DNA of 42,700 nt from Bacillota bacterium (GCA_023435435.1 JAEYRW010000198.1:1-42700); one strand, 5' to 3'. Shown: positions 16,249-24,178, numbered from the stretch's first letter. A program made the numbers and translations. The notes: generated from the letters alone by a model not told the origin.

Positions 16249-16770
16249 TCAAAGGGAAAGTCTGAAGTGTTCCGCAATGGCATCCACCGTCTCCTGGGGC
16301 GTCTGGTTTGACGAATCGATCCAGTAACCGATCCGGGGCGTTTCGCGCAAAAACATTTCATACAGGGGTTCGACGCCGAAGCTCGAGTAACCGACTTTCC
16401 CCCGTTCCGCTTCCCGCCGCTTCACGGTTTCGACGTCCGGGCAAAGAACGACCACGCGAACAGGCAGTCCATCCAGGAGATTCAGCATGTCCGTCAGTGC
16501 CTGTCCATAGTAATTGTCCTGCAAGACGACGTCGAACCCCGCGCGCAGATATTCCCCCGCCACCTGTGCGGAGATGCGGTAGCGCAGGTAGAGTTGGGAA
16601 AGCGCCTCCTCGGAGGCGTTTTCGCTCATTTCGGCCCGCCCCGAGACGATCATCTTCCGAAAGGCGTCCCCGCGCAGGTGAACGGCGCGGGAAAGCCGCG
16701 CCGCGAAAAGCGCCGAAACGGTGGACTTTCCCGCCGCCATCACGCCGGTGACGAGGTAGATGTGGTTCAT
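16249..16770 (-). CDS. P-loop kinase/phosphotransferase-like protein
   Basis: A 173-residue protein with an N-terminal P-loop GVMAAGKST (residues 9-17) and a shikimate-kinase-like layout: HLRGDAFRKMIVSGR gives the acceptor-site region, VVLQDNY the Walker-B-like strand and REAERGK a lid. It resembles small AAA-type ATPases related to chloramphenicol phosphotransferase and gluconate kinase; the substrate is unknown. The ATG overlaps the DUF1697 stop by four bases (ATGA). It is the last gene of the operon starting with the VOC protein, ahead of a terminator. Confidence 0.85.
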   Translation of the reverse strand: MNHIYLVTGVMAAGKSTVSALFAARLSRAVHLRGDAFRKMIVSGRAEMSENASEEALSQLYLRYRISAQVAGEYLRAGFDVVLQDNYYGQALTDMLNLLDGLPVRVVVLCPDVETVKRREAERGKVGYSSFGVEPLYEMFLRETPRIGYWIDSSNQTPQETVDAIAEHFRLSL

Positions 16771-17288
16771 TCCGCCGCCATCTCCTTCATTTTGAGAATC
16801 GTGTTCCAGTTCCGCGCGGTGGCGGTTTCCAACTTCATGAGCTTCGCCGCCAGCTTCGACAGCCGAACGCTCTGCCCAAGCAAAAGATATGCCTCGCGGC
16901 CCGCAAGGACCACCCGGTCCTCGGCGTCCGGGGCGACTTTGATTTCCGGCGCGGCGGAAAAGAGGACGACGTAGAGACTTTCCCATTCGTCCCTTGCCGC
17001 CGCCGCAATCTCCGCTTCCGAAAACGGAAGCGCGTCCACCATGGCGCGCATCTGTTCCGCCGCGCGGAGCACCACGTTTGTGCGGACGCCCGCCGCCGCG
17101 AGCGCCGCCTTGATTTTCTCCGCAAGCGCGGCTTCGCCTTCGTCGGAATCGAAAACCGCGTTTCCGCTCTGGATGTAGGTCTCCACGCGCGCGAGTCCCA
17201 GCTCCTCCAGCACGCGCTTGAAGTCCGCCATCTTGATCCGGTTGTGCGCGCCGACGTTCACTCCGCGCAGAAACGCCGCGTATCTCAT
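16767..17288 (-). CDS. DUF1697 family protein
   Basis: A 173-residue protein clearly of the DUF1697 family, recognised by its start YAAFLRGVNVGAHNRIKM, by ETYIQSGNAVFDSD at about residues 39-52 and by the ending ATARNWNTILKM. The family has no established biochemical role; it is widespread in bacteria as a single-copy cytoplasmic protein. The ATG at 17288 overlaps the upstream gene's stop (ATGA) and its own stop overlaps the kinase start, so translation is coupled through the operon. Confidence 0.93.
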   Translation of the reverse strand: MRYAAFLRGVNVGAHNRIKMADFKRVLEELGLARVETYIQSGNAVFDSDEGEAALAEKIKAALAAAGVRTNVVLRAAEQMRAMVDALPFSEAEIAAAARDEWESLYVVLFSAAPEIKVAPDAEDRVVLAGREAYLLLGQSVRLSKLAAKLMKLETATARNWNTILKMKEMAAE

Positions 17289-17839
17289 GCCTCTCCCCCG
17301 TTCAGCCGCGCGGCGATTTCCCGGATCTTCTGAAGCGCCGCCTCGTCCCGCGCGGCAGGCACCGCGTCGGTGTTCATGGAAAGCACCAGATTTTCCTCCG
17401 GAAAATCCGCGTTCAAGAAGCGGAAAATCCATTTCGCCAGCCGAACCGCGTCGTCCGGGCTCCCGTCGCCCCCGCCCGCCAGCAGAAGAACGCCCGTCTT
17501 TTTGCGCAGCGCCACGGGACTCTTCAGAAACCGCCTGGCGGCGTAGTAGACCTGCAGACGGCTCGCCACGTTCATGAGCGGGCCCGTGAGGTTCGACATG
17601 TAGAGGGGCGATGCCACCACCACGACGTCAAAATCGTCCGCATACACCGCGTCCATGCCGTCATGAATGGCGCAGCCCAACCGTTCGTTGCAGCTGCGGC
17701 AGTCGACGCAGGGCGAAACGTTTCCGTAAAACGCCGAGAGTTCTTCGACCTCGCCTGCGAGCGCCGCCCGCAGCGCCCCCACGAGCGCCGCCGTGTCGCC
17801 TTTTTTGCGCGGCGAGCCGTTCAGCACAAGCGTTTTCAT
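17285..17839 (-). CDS. NADPH-dependent FMN reductase / flavodoxin-fold protein
   Basis: A 184-residue flavodoxin-like protein of the NAD(P)H-dependent oxidoreductase family. The phosphate-binding loop NGSPRKKGDT is at residues 6-15, followed by a Cys motif CVDCRSCNERLGCAIHD (about 43-59) that in related iron-sulfur flavoproteins binds a cluster or acts as redox thiols, then VVVVASPLYMSNLTGPLMN. It would carry electrons between NAD(P)H and a partner. The ATG at 17839 overlaps the Rsm22 stop (ATGA). Position beside an Fe-S methyltransferase gene invites the idea of electron supply (inference). Confidence 0.9.
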   Translation of the reverse strand: MKTLVLNGSPRKKGDTAALVGALRAALAGEVEELSAFYGNVSPCVDCRSCNERLGCAIHDGMDAVYADDFDVVVVASPLYMSNLTGPLMNVASRLQVYYAARRFLKSPVALRKKTGVLLLAGGGDGSPDDAVRLAKWIFRFLNADFPEENLVLSMNTDAVPAARDEAALQKIREIAARLNGGEA

Positions 17840-18783
17840 TCCATCGTGTCCCCCCATTTCAATTTACGCGCCATTTTGTACGCCTCCCCGTCGCGCTTCA
17901 AAAATGCGCGCCTTTCGAGTCCCGGGATGCAGCACGCTTCGACGGTGATCCGCCCTTTCTCGACAGACGGGTGCCGGATGACGCGGGCGCGCGGCGCCAT
18001 GGGTTTTTCACGAACAAAAGCGACATAGGAGAATTTCTCATCCTCGTAGGGCACGTCCGCGCCCTTGAGCCTCTTGTGCAGCCGCCCGCGGGCGATCCTG
18101 CATGAAAAGTGGCACCAGTCATCCGCAGGCAGCGGGCAGGAGTCCCCGTGGGGACAAGGCGCGGCCACATGCGCCCCCAGCCCAAGCAAAAATTCCCGTG
18201 CCCGCATCAGCTGCCGAAAGTGTGTGGGCGTGCCCGGCTCGACGATGAGCAGCATCTTCTCCGCCGCGTTCCACAGCCGCCGAACCGCCTCCAACCGCGT
18301 ACCCTCCGCCAATTCATTGAGCGCGTAGGAGGCGACAACCAAATCCGCCTTCCCCGGAATCTCCCGGGCAGCCAGGTCACACTTTACCCAGCGCGCGGGC
18401 GGGCCGCCGCACATCAGCGACTTTCCCAGCTCCAGCATGGCGTCCGCCCCCTCAAGGCAGGTGATTTCCCGCAGATCGAGCAATTCCGCCGCCGCCCAGG
18501 TCGCCGTGCCGGTGCCCGCCCCCGCGTCGATGAGCGAATGAATGTCGGGATTCATGGCCTTAAGCGCACAGGAAAGCACTGTCCGCACCGCGCCAAAGGT
18601 GGCGGGCATCCGCACGGCGGCGTACGCAAGTGCCTCATCCCCACGCGTCACAAGGGGTGACCCGCGCCCGTCGGCGCCCCGGTACCGCTCGGAGATCTCC
18701 TCCGCCAGCTTCGCCATGCGCCGGACATCCGCACCCGCGATCCCGTTTTCCACCGCGCCCCTGAGCGTCGTCGGCAGTTCCAT
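17836..18783 (-). CDS. Rsm22-type Fe-S SAM methyltransferase
   Basis: A 315-residue protein of the Rsm22 family, named for mitochondrial small-subunit ribosomal protein Rsm22/METTL17, which binds SAM and an Fe-S cluster and acts on the ribosome. The SAM motif DAGAGTGTATWAA is at 86-98. The cluster motif CPHGDSCPLPADDWCHFSC supplies Cys210, 216, 224 and 228, exactly the family pattern. A small-subunit ribosome methylation or assembly role is likely but not proven in bacteria. Its ATG at 18783 shares one base with the stop of the upstream fusion gene (TGATG). Confidence 0.93.
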   Translation of the reverse strand: MELPTTLRGAVENGIAGADVRRMAKLAEEISERYRGADGRGSPLVTRGDEALAYAAVRMPATFGAVRTVLSCALKAMNPDIHSLIDAGAGTGTATWAAAELLDLREITCLEGADAMLELGKSLMCGGPPARWVKCDLAAREIPGKADLVVASYALNELAEGTRLEAVRRLWNAAEKMLLIVEPGTPTHFRQLMRAREFLLGLGAHVAAPCPHGDSCPLPADDWCHFSCRIARGRLHKRLKGADVPYEDEKFSYVAFVREKPMAPRARVIRHPSVEKGRITVEACCIPGLERRAFLKRDGEAYKMARKLKWGDTME

Positions 18784-19991
18784 CAGTTTTCCCCCGTCCG
18801 GCAAAAATCGAGGCGAAGAAGCGCCTTGCCGTTGGGCAGCTTTTTCGGCGCGCGCAGCGTCAACGCATATCCCGCGTCCCGCAGGCAACCGCGGAGCGAA
18901 GTTTCGTCCACGGGCGCGTGAATTTCCGAAAGTCCGTCGAAGATGTGCCTGTAGGGCGAATCGGACACGAAGCCCTCTCCCGCGTCCAACTGAATCCCGC
19001 AGGAGACGTATTTCGCTCCCATCCGTCCAACCGCCCGCGCAAACGGCCCGCAGCCCACATACTCGATGAACAGATTCGCGATGACGAGCTCCGCCCGGGG
19101 CAGCGCGGCGGCGGGATCGGAAACGTCCGCCTCCACGAGACGCAGAATGTCCGACAGATGTGAAAACCGCCGCCCGCATTCCGCGAGATAGGCGGAGTTC
19201 ACGTCGATGCCGTACACGGCGGAAAACTTTCCGACGGGAACATGCTCGAGTCCGTTTCCGCCCGCGACGCCCAGAATCGCCGCCGTTTTTGCGGGAAAGT
19301 CCGCCAGCTGATCCTTTGTCATCCGGCTGACGGTCTGAAGCTGGCCCACGGAGTCAAGCCCCATATGGCTCTCGTACTGCGCGAGGTCGATTTGCATCCA
19401 GGGATTCTCCGCGCGCACCCCACGCCACCGCCGAAGCGCGCCCGCATCACAAAAACCGATGAGCGCGCGCACGTCCCGGAACAGCTCCGGCATGAGCGCG
19501 TACGCCGTGGCGCGCTTGTGCCCCTCGAGGAGGTACAATTCCGTTCCACGCCCGTGCGTAAGCGCGATGAGCGGCGGAAACGATCCTCCGCGCCGCAGGT
19601 GCGCCAGCGCCTCCCAGAATCCGTCGTTGGGCACGCCGCACGACGTCCGTCCCGCCCGAATCGCCTCGGCGGCCCGCAGCGGCGACCCGGTGTCGTCGCT
19701 CAATTCGTTCCAGTAATCGTAATCGACATACCGGATTTTTTCAAGGTCAGATGGTTCGAGAACCGCCCACTCCCAGCGCACGTCCGCAGGAAATCGCTCA
19801 AACAAGCCCTCGTTGCGCCCATCGCCCCGAAAATCCCCCAGAACCGCCCGCCGCAAAGCGTTTTCGGCTGGATCTGATGGATCGCCCCGCCCGATCAGCT
19901 CCGCGCGGACGTTCCGTCCCCGCAGCGCCTCCGCAATCTGCCCACGGAAGCGGTCGGAGGCGTACTCCATGCTGAGAAACGCGAGGATCAT
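18783..19991 (-). CDS. Fusion: ParB/Srx-like domain plus SAM-dependent methyltransferase
   Basis: A 402-residue protein with two parts. Residues 1-190 resemble a family of stand-alone ParB/sulfiredoxin-fold proteins, with LYLLEGHKRATAYAL (153-167) in the position of the ParB nucleotide-binding box; the preceding YDYWNELSDDTG and FPPLIAL fit the same family. Residues 199-402 are a class I methyltransferase starting MQIDLAQYESHMGLDSVGQL, with the SAM loop GVAGGNG at 241-247 and Asp263 in GIDVN. I know both parts as separate proteins, so the fusion is unusual. The ATG at 19991 fits the family start; a GTG at 20024 overlapping the VOC stop (GTGA) is an alternative that would give 413 residues. 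The substrate is unknown. Confidence 0.82.
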   Translation of the reverse strand: MILAFLSMEYASDRFRGQIAEALRGRNVRAELIGRGDPSDPAENALRRAVLGDFRGDGRNEGLFERFPADVRWEWAVLEPSDLEKIRYVDYDYWNELSDDTGSPLRAAEAIRAGRTSCGVPNDGFWEALAHLRRGGSFPPLIALTHGRGTELYLLEGHKRATAYALMPELFRDVRALIGFCDAGALRRWRGVRAENPWMQIDLAQYESHMGLDSVGQLQTVSRMTKDQLADFPAKTAAILGVAGGNGLEHVPVGKFSAVYGIDVNSAYLAECGRRFSHLSDILRLVEADVSDPAAALPRAELVIANLFIEYVGCGPFARAVGRMGAKYVSCGIQLDAGEGFVSDSPYRHIFDGLSEIHAPVDETSLRGCLRDAGYALTLRAPKKLPNGKALLRLDFCRTGEN

Positions 19992-20020
19992 CTCGTCCTC
20001 GCCCGCGTTCGCGCCCCTTG

Positions 20021-20485
20021 TCACGAGCCTGCCCCGGCGTCCTGTCTTTGCCAGCTTTGCAGCTCTACGACGTTCCCCTCGGGGTCGGTGGCGTACACAA
20101 AGGTTGCGCGCCTGCCGTCCGGATAATCCACGTTCACCAGCTCGCCGAGCTGTCCGCCGCCTCCCGCGCGAACATCCGCGAGGGTCTTCGCCACGTCGTC
20201 CACCTCGAAGGCGATGTGCCCGAAGCCCGGCGTGGCGATTCCGCGCGCCGCCTGCTCCTTTTCGCCGTATTCGAAGATCTCGAGGGTAATTTCCCCGTCG
20301 CAGCCGGGAAGCGCCAGGTGCTCCCCCACGATGCGCGCGCCGGGAATGTTCGTCAGCCGGTCGAGCCAGTCGCCCGAGAGGTCGCGCGTCTGTCCCACAT
20401 GCGCGCAGCCGAGTACGTCCCTGTAAAAAGCAATGAGCGCCCGGGCATCCCGGGCGATGAGATTCGTATGCGCATAGCGAAGCAT
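20021..20485 (-). CDS. VOC family protein (glyoxalase/dioxygenase fold)
   Basis: A 154-residue protein with the paired beta-alpha-beta-beta-beta modules of the vicinal oxygen chelate superfamily. Its ends, YAHTNLIARDARALIAFYRDVLG and GHIAFEVDDV...DPEGNVVELQSW, are those of lactoylglutathione-lyase-like proteins; the likely metal ligands are His6, His in FGHIAFEV and the late Glu in NVVELQ. Function ranges from methylglyoxal detoxification to resistance, so the substrate is open. The ATG at 20485 follows AAAGGGG. It is the first gene of the six-gene operon and lies behind a good promoter. Confidence 0.9.
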   Translation of the reverse strand: MLRYAHTNLIARDARALIAFYRDVLGCAHVGQTRDLSGDWLDRLTNIPGARIVGEHLALPGCDGEITLEIFEYGEKEQAARGIATPGFGHIAFEVDDVAKTLADVRAGGGGQLGELVNVDYPDGRRATFVYATDPEGNVVELQSWQRQDAGAGS

Positions 20486-20515
20486 GCGTTCAGCCCCTTT
20501 CGTCACCTTACGCTC

Positions 20516-20544
20516 ATTATACACAAAGGGGCGCGCGGGATCAA
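20516..20544 (-). promoter_or_regulatory. Promoter of the six-gene operon
   Basis: On the minus strand: TTGATC (20544-20539), 17-bp spacer, TATAAT (20521-20516). The -35 box overlaps the ppk1 stop codon. CCCCTTT and AAAGGGG arms (about 20493-20531) flank the -10 box as an inverted repeat, which could be an operator. Confidence 0.75.
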
Positions 20545-22679
20545 TCGAAAAAGCGGTTTCGGAGCATGCCCGCCCGCCGGGCGATGCGCGCGAGCACGCC
20601 CGTCCGCTCCGCCGGCCCGCGGTTTTCCTCCGCCGCGGACATAAAGCTTTCCTGGGCGTTGAACGGGCCGTCCGGGTTGGCGGGCGCGGGCGCATACGTC
20701 CCGTCCGGCGCCATCCGCCGTGCCTTCTGGTCGTCGGCCATCTGGGCATTGAGCGCGTCCAGCAGCCGCGTCTTGATGCTCCTGTCAAAAATCGGGCAGG
20801 CGATCTCCACGCGCCGCTCGGTGTTGCGCGTCATGAGGTCGGCGGAGGCGATGTAGACCACCGCGTCGCTTCCCGCGCCAAAGGCGTACACCCGGGCATG
20901 CTCCAGGAACCGGCCAACCAGGCTCGTCACACAGATGCTGTCCGTGCGATCCTCGATCCCCGGCAGAATGCAGCAGATGCCCCGGACGATCATCTCCACG
21001 GGCACGCCCGCGCGGGACGCCTCCGAGAGCTTGTCGATGACGTCGCGGTCGGTAATGGAGTTGATTTTGATGCGAATCGCGCTCGCCTCGCCCCGCAGCG
21101 CCTTGTCGATTTCCCCTTGAATGAGCGCGAGAATGCCCTTTTTAAAGCCCGACGGGGCGACGAGCAGATGCGCGTACTGTCCGTCGAGATTTGAGATGGC
21201 GATGTTTTTGAAAAAAGTCGCCGCGTCCGCCCCAATTTCACGGTTGGCCGTCATGAGAGAAAAGTCGGAATAGATGGCGGCGGTCTTTTCGTTGTAGTTG
21301 CCCGTGCCCACCTGTGTAAAATACTGGAGCCTGTTCTTCTCCCGGCGCGTAATGAGACAGATCTTCGAATGCGCCTTGATGCCGTCGATGCCGTAAAGCA
21401 CGCGGCAGCCCGCGGCCTCCAGCCGCTCGGCCCACTCGATGTTGTTTTCCTCGTCGAAGCGCGCGCGCAGCTCCATCATGACGGTCACATCCCGCCCGTT
21501 TTCGGCGGCCATGATGAGCGTCTCCGCCAACCGGGACTGCTTGTCGATCCGGTAGAGGGTAATCTTGATGGAAATGACCGCCGGGTCGGCCGCCGCCTCT
21601 CGGACGAGCTTCAGAAAGGGCTCAATGCTCTCGTAGGGTTGAAACAGCAAAATGTCGCGTTTGAGAATCTGACGGAACATGGACTCCCGCCCCTCCACGT
21701 CCGCGGGCCAGAGCGGTTTGTACGGCGCGTAGAGAAGGGCACGCTTGGTGGGCTGGGAAAGCTTTTGCTCAATCCCGTAAGCGTAGCTCACCTCCAGGGG
21801 CGCGCGGCTCACGTACGCCTGCTCCTTCGAAAGATCGAGCCGCGTAAGCAGGTATTTCAAAAATTCGCCGGAGAGCTTGTCCCGCGTCTCCAGCCGCACG
21901 GGCGCGAGCCGCGCGCGCTTTTTGAGCACCTTCTTCATGTGCAGCCGGAAATCCTCTTCCAGCTCGAATGTCTCGTCGTCGGGATTGATGTCCGCGTTGC
22001 GGGTGACGGAGAGCACCGTCTTTTCCACCGTTTCGCAGCGGTCGAACACCCGGTCCGCGTTTTCGAGGATGATCTCCTCCATGCGGACAAAGCGCACGGT
22101 TCCGCCCGGGAGGTGCAGAAGGCGCGGAAGCGACTTCGGCACGGGGATGAGCCCAAAGCGCCGCCCCTCCTTCGTCTCCAGCCGCACGCCCACGTTCATC
22201 GACTTGTTTTCCAGGTGGGGAAAGGGATGATGGGCGTCCATGATCTGGGGCGACAGCACTGGCGCCACATAGGAATCAAAGTAGTCGCGCAGAAACTTCC
22301 GCTCACCCGCCTCGAGCTCCGCGCACGTCAGGTTGTAGATATCGTATTCCCTGAGTCTCTCCTCCAGCGAAAAAAAGATGCCGTCGCGCAGCTCGTACAG
22401 CGGGCGCACGGCCTCATAGACCCGCGCGAGCTGTTCCCGCGCGGTCATGCCGGACTTGTTGTCCTCGTGCTCCTCGTCCAGAAGCGAGATGTCGAGAAGG
22501 CTCCCCACGCGGATCATGAAAAATTCGTCGAGGTTACTGGTAAAAATGGAAACAAATCTGAGCTTTTCAATGAGGGGTACGGACGCGTCCTGCGTTTCCA
22601 AAAGCACGCGCTCGTTGAACCTCAGCCAGGAAAGCTCACGGTTTTGCGTATAGAGGGTTTCACGCGTCTCCTGCTGCAT
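20541..22679 (-). CDS. ppk1: Polyphosphate kinase 1
   Basis: A 712-residue enzyme that reversibly transfers the gamma phosphate of ATP to inorganic polyphosphate. The length fits PPK1. The autophosphorylated His is expected at 437 (IKAHSKICLI) and the second catalytic His at 594 (FLEHARVYAFG), close to the numbering of the E. coli enzyme. The N domain begins QNRELSWLRFNERVL. The C-terminal 45 residues after RLLDALNAQM are low-complexity and species-specific. The ATG at 22679 follows GGGAGGAAGG and overlaps the ppx gene by 20 bases, so the two are one operon. Role: polyphosphate storage and stress response. Confidence 0.97.
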   Translation of the reverse strand: MQQETRETLYTQNRELSWLRFNERVLLETQDASVPLIEKLRFVSIFTSNLDEFFMIRVGSLLDISLLDEEHEDNKSGMTAREQLARVYEAVRPLYELRDGIFFSLEERLREYDIYNLTCAELEAGERKFLRDYFDSYVAPVLSPQIMDAHHPFPHLENKSMNVGVRLETKEGRRFGLIPVPKSLPRLLHLPGGTVRFVRMEEIILENADRVFDRCETVEKTVLSVTRNADINPDDETFELEEDFRLHMKKVLKKRARLAPVRLETRDKLSGEFLKYLLTRLDLSKEQAYVSRAPLEVSYAYGIEQKLSQPTKRALLYAPYKPLWPADVEGRESMFRQILKRDILLFQPYESIEPFLKLVREAAADPAVISIKITLYRIDKQSRLAETLIMAAENGRDVTVMMELRARFDEENNIEWAERLEAAGCRVLYGIDGIKAHSKICLITRREKNRLQYFTQVGTGNYNEKTAAIYSDFSLMTANREIGADAATFFKNIAISNLDGQYAHLLVAPSGFKKGILALIQGEIDKALRGEASAIRIKINSITDRDVIDKLSEASRAGVPVEMIVRGICCILPGIEDRTDSICVTSLVGRFLEHARVYAFGAGSDAVVYIASADLMTRNTERRVEIACPIFDRSIKTRLLDALNAQMADDQKARRMAPDGTYAPAPANPDGPFNAQESFMSAAEENRGPAERTGVLARIARRAGMLRNRFFD

Positions 22680-23583
22680 CGACCCTTCCTCCCAGCACTC
22701 TTTCGTAAAGGTATCCTTCGCGCACGCCATAGCCGCTGACCAGAACCACATCCCCCGAAAAGCGCTTCATGACGGTTTTCAGAATCGTCATGCCGGGCAC
22801 AAGCGTGTGTACGCGCTCCGGGGCGACCCGCAGGATGGAATCGAGGGCAATCCTCTTGGATTCCCGGAAAAGCCGTAGAATGTCCTTCAGGTTGCCGTAG
22901 CTGATCTCGCGATTGTCATTGCTTAAATCGAACAGTGCGTTGGCGAGCTTCGCGGTGGCGCGGATGGTGCCGCCCACGCCGTAGATGCGCGGGTATTCGC
23001 CGCAAACAAAGATGAGCTTGTCGAGTTCCGCGCAAACGTCCGCCCGGATGGCGCGCGCGGAAACCTTGTCCGGAATCAGCCCTGTCTGCGCGTTTTTCAC
23101 GTACATGTTGAGGGAACCAACCGGCATGCTCGCCGCCGAAATCACGTTCCCCTGAGAAAACTCGGTGAGCTCCGTGCTGCCGCCGCCGATGTCCACCAGA
23201 ATGCCGTCCCGGATGCCCGCGCCGTGGGACGCGCCCGCGTAATCGAGCCGCGCCTCGTCCGCGCCGGAAAGCACGTCCACCACGATCCCCGTCGACTTGG
23301 CAATGCGCGCGACGGCCTCCTCGGTATTCGTGATGTTCCGCAAGGACGCGGTGGCGAACACGTGCATCTCCCCGATACCGAAATTTTCCAAAATCCCGCG
23401 GAACTCCGTGAGCACCTGGCATGCCCGCGCCATGCCGCCCCGGGAAAGCGCGCCGCCCTGCACATAGGCGGAGAGGCCCGCCGTCTCCTTTTTGCTGATG
23501 AGCGGCACCACGCGCATGCCCTCCACGCGGTAAATCGAAAGCCGGACCGAGTTCGCGCCCAGGTCCACCAGTCCGTAAAGCAT
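22660..23583 (-). CDS. ppx: Exopolyphosphatase / GppA-type phosphatase
   Basis: A 307-residue member of the Ppx/GppA family (actin-like ATPase fold), which removes terminal phosphates from polyphosphate or hydrolyses pppGpp. The first phosphate loop VDLGANSVRLSIY is at 6-18, the catalytic Glu is probably 110 in SGADEARLDYAG and the second loop VDIGGGSTEL at 130-139. It is the short form, without the C-terminal HD domain of E. coli Ppx. The ATG at 23583 is set by the family's N terminus, with GGGGG nearby. Pairing with ppk1 in one operon points to polyphosphate rather than pppGpp. Confidence 0.94.
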   Translation of the reverse strand: MLYGLVDLGANSVRLSIYRVEGMRVVPLISKKETAGLSAYVQGGALSRGGMARACQVLTEFRGILENFGIGEMHVFATASLRNITNTEEAVARIAKSTGIVVDVLSGADEARLDYAGASHGAGIRDGILVDIGGGSTELTEFSQGNVISAASMPVGSLNMYVKNAQTGLIPDKVSARAIRADVCAELDKLIFVCGEYPRIYGVGGTIRATAKLANALFDLSNDNREISYGNLKDILRLFRESKRIALDSILRVAPERVHTLVPGMTILKTVMKRFSGDVVLVSGYGVREGYLYERVLGGRVDAAGDA

Positions 23584-23728
23584 CCGCAGTCCCCCTGTCC
23601 GTACTGAGCGGTTTTCGTGCCCGCGCATCCATTTTATCCCATGCGCGCTTCCCCCGCCACCGCACAATCATCAAGCGAATGTCAAATCCGGATGAACGCG
23701 CGCCCCTTCAGTTTGCCCAAACAATGTG

Positions 23729-23751
23729 AAAAAAACGGGCCTTGCGGCCCG
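23729..23751 (-). terminator. Minus-strand intrinsic terminator
   Basis: CGGGCC-TTGC-GGCCCG stem (23736-23751) followed on the minus strand by seven T. It would stop transcripts coming from the histidine phosphatase/TetR unit before the ppx promoter region. Confidence 0.85.
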
Positions 23752-23808
23752 ACAACGCGTCGACTTTATCGATACGTTGTCCGAAAAATGCAATTGAGCA
23801 TTTTAAGG

Positions 23809-23831
23809 TTGGTTTGCCTCCGGCAAACCAA
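23809..23831. repeat. Perfect hairpin beside the four-way junction
   Basis: A 10-bp stem TTGGTTTGCC/GGCAAACCAA with loop TCC. The core GCCTCCGGCAAAC recurs in each unit of the 96-bp tandem repeat at 42.5 kb. Confidence 0.7.
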
Positions 23832-23918
23832 GGCGCACCGGTGAATTTGACGCATGCAGTGCGTCAAATTCAGTCCCGTTGGGACCAGCTTCGCTGAAGG
23901 AGAAGCTGCCGTGCGCCT
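23831..23918. other. Perfect four-way junction (cloverleaf) palindrome cluster
   Basis: An outer stem (23831-23841 with 23909-23918, ten pairs and one bulged C) encloses three hairpins that abut with no unpaired base between them: 13 bp at 23842-23872, 5 bp at 23873-23885 and 7 bp at 23886-23908. It could be a structured RNA, a recombination or replication site, or a mobile palindromic repeat; sequence alone does not decide. It is not a tRNA: no anticodon or T loop and wrong stem lengths. Confidence 0.6.
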
Positions 23919-24068
23919 CGGAATTCAGGATTACTTATGCCGCTTCGCGCCACGGACAGAAAGCCCGCAAGGGAACGCCACGAGGTTGGCTTGGGCAAGC
24001 CAGGCCGCAACGCGGCCGTGCCGAACACCTTCGGCGGCCTCGGGGCGCTCCTCGGCGGCGTGCGCGCC

Positions 24069-24110
24069 GCCGCCCGCGGATTGAAAAGGAAGGGGCCGCG
24101 GTCCCTTCCT
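24069..24110. repeat. Dispersed palindromic element, copy B
   Basis: GCCGCCCGCGGAT, A-rich link, then an 11-bp stem around GGGGCCGCGG with one G-T pair. It matches copy A at 5247-5289 in order and spacing, with a compensating base-pair change in the stem (T-A there, G-C here). Confidence 0.75.
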
Positions 24111-24178
24111 ACATTCCAACGTATTTATCAACGGTCTGAAGGGCCCAGCGGCCCGATTTTCACGCGGCGCAACCGTCG

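Larger units (their letters stand above)
23584..24178. other. Non-coding block of 595 bp rich in hairpins
   Basis: No believable gene: the open frames here have atypical Arg/Ala-rich composition and no ribosome-binding site. From 23736 to 24110 the block is a chain of mostly perfect stem-loops: 23736-23751, 23751-23781, 23809-23831, the four-way junction 23831-23918, 23987-24002, 24003-24017, 24021-24034, 24053-24072 and 24087-24110. It lies downstream of the histidine phosphatase gene and upstream of ppx on the minus strand. The ppx-ppk1 promoter should be at its left end but only a weak TAAAAT (near 23634-23640) was seen. Confidence 0.75.

Noticed and set aside
23831..23918. Integron attC or tRNA-like element
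   Set aside because: No attC core sites (GTT/AAC), no integrase and no cassette genes nearby; tRNA consensus absent.
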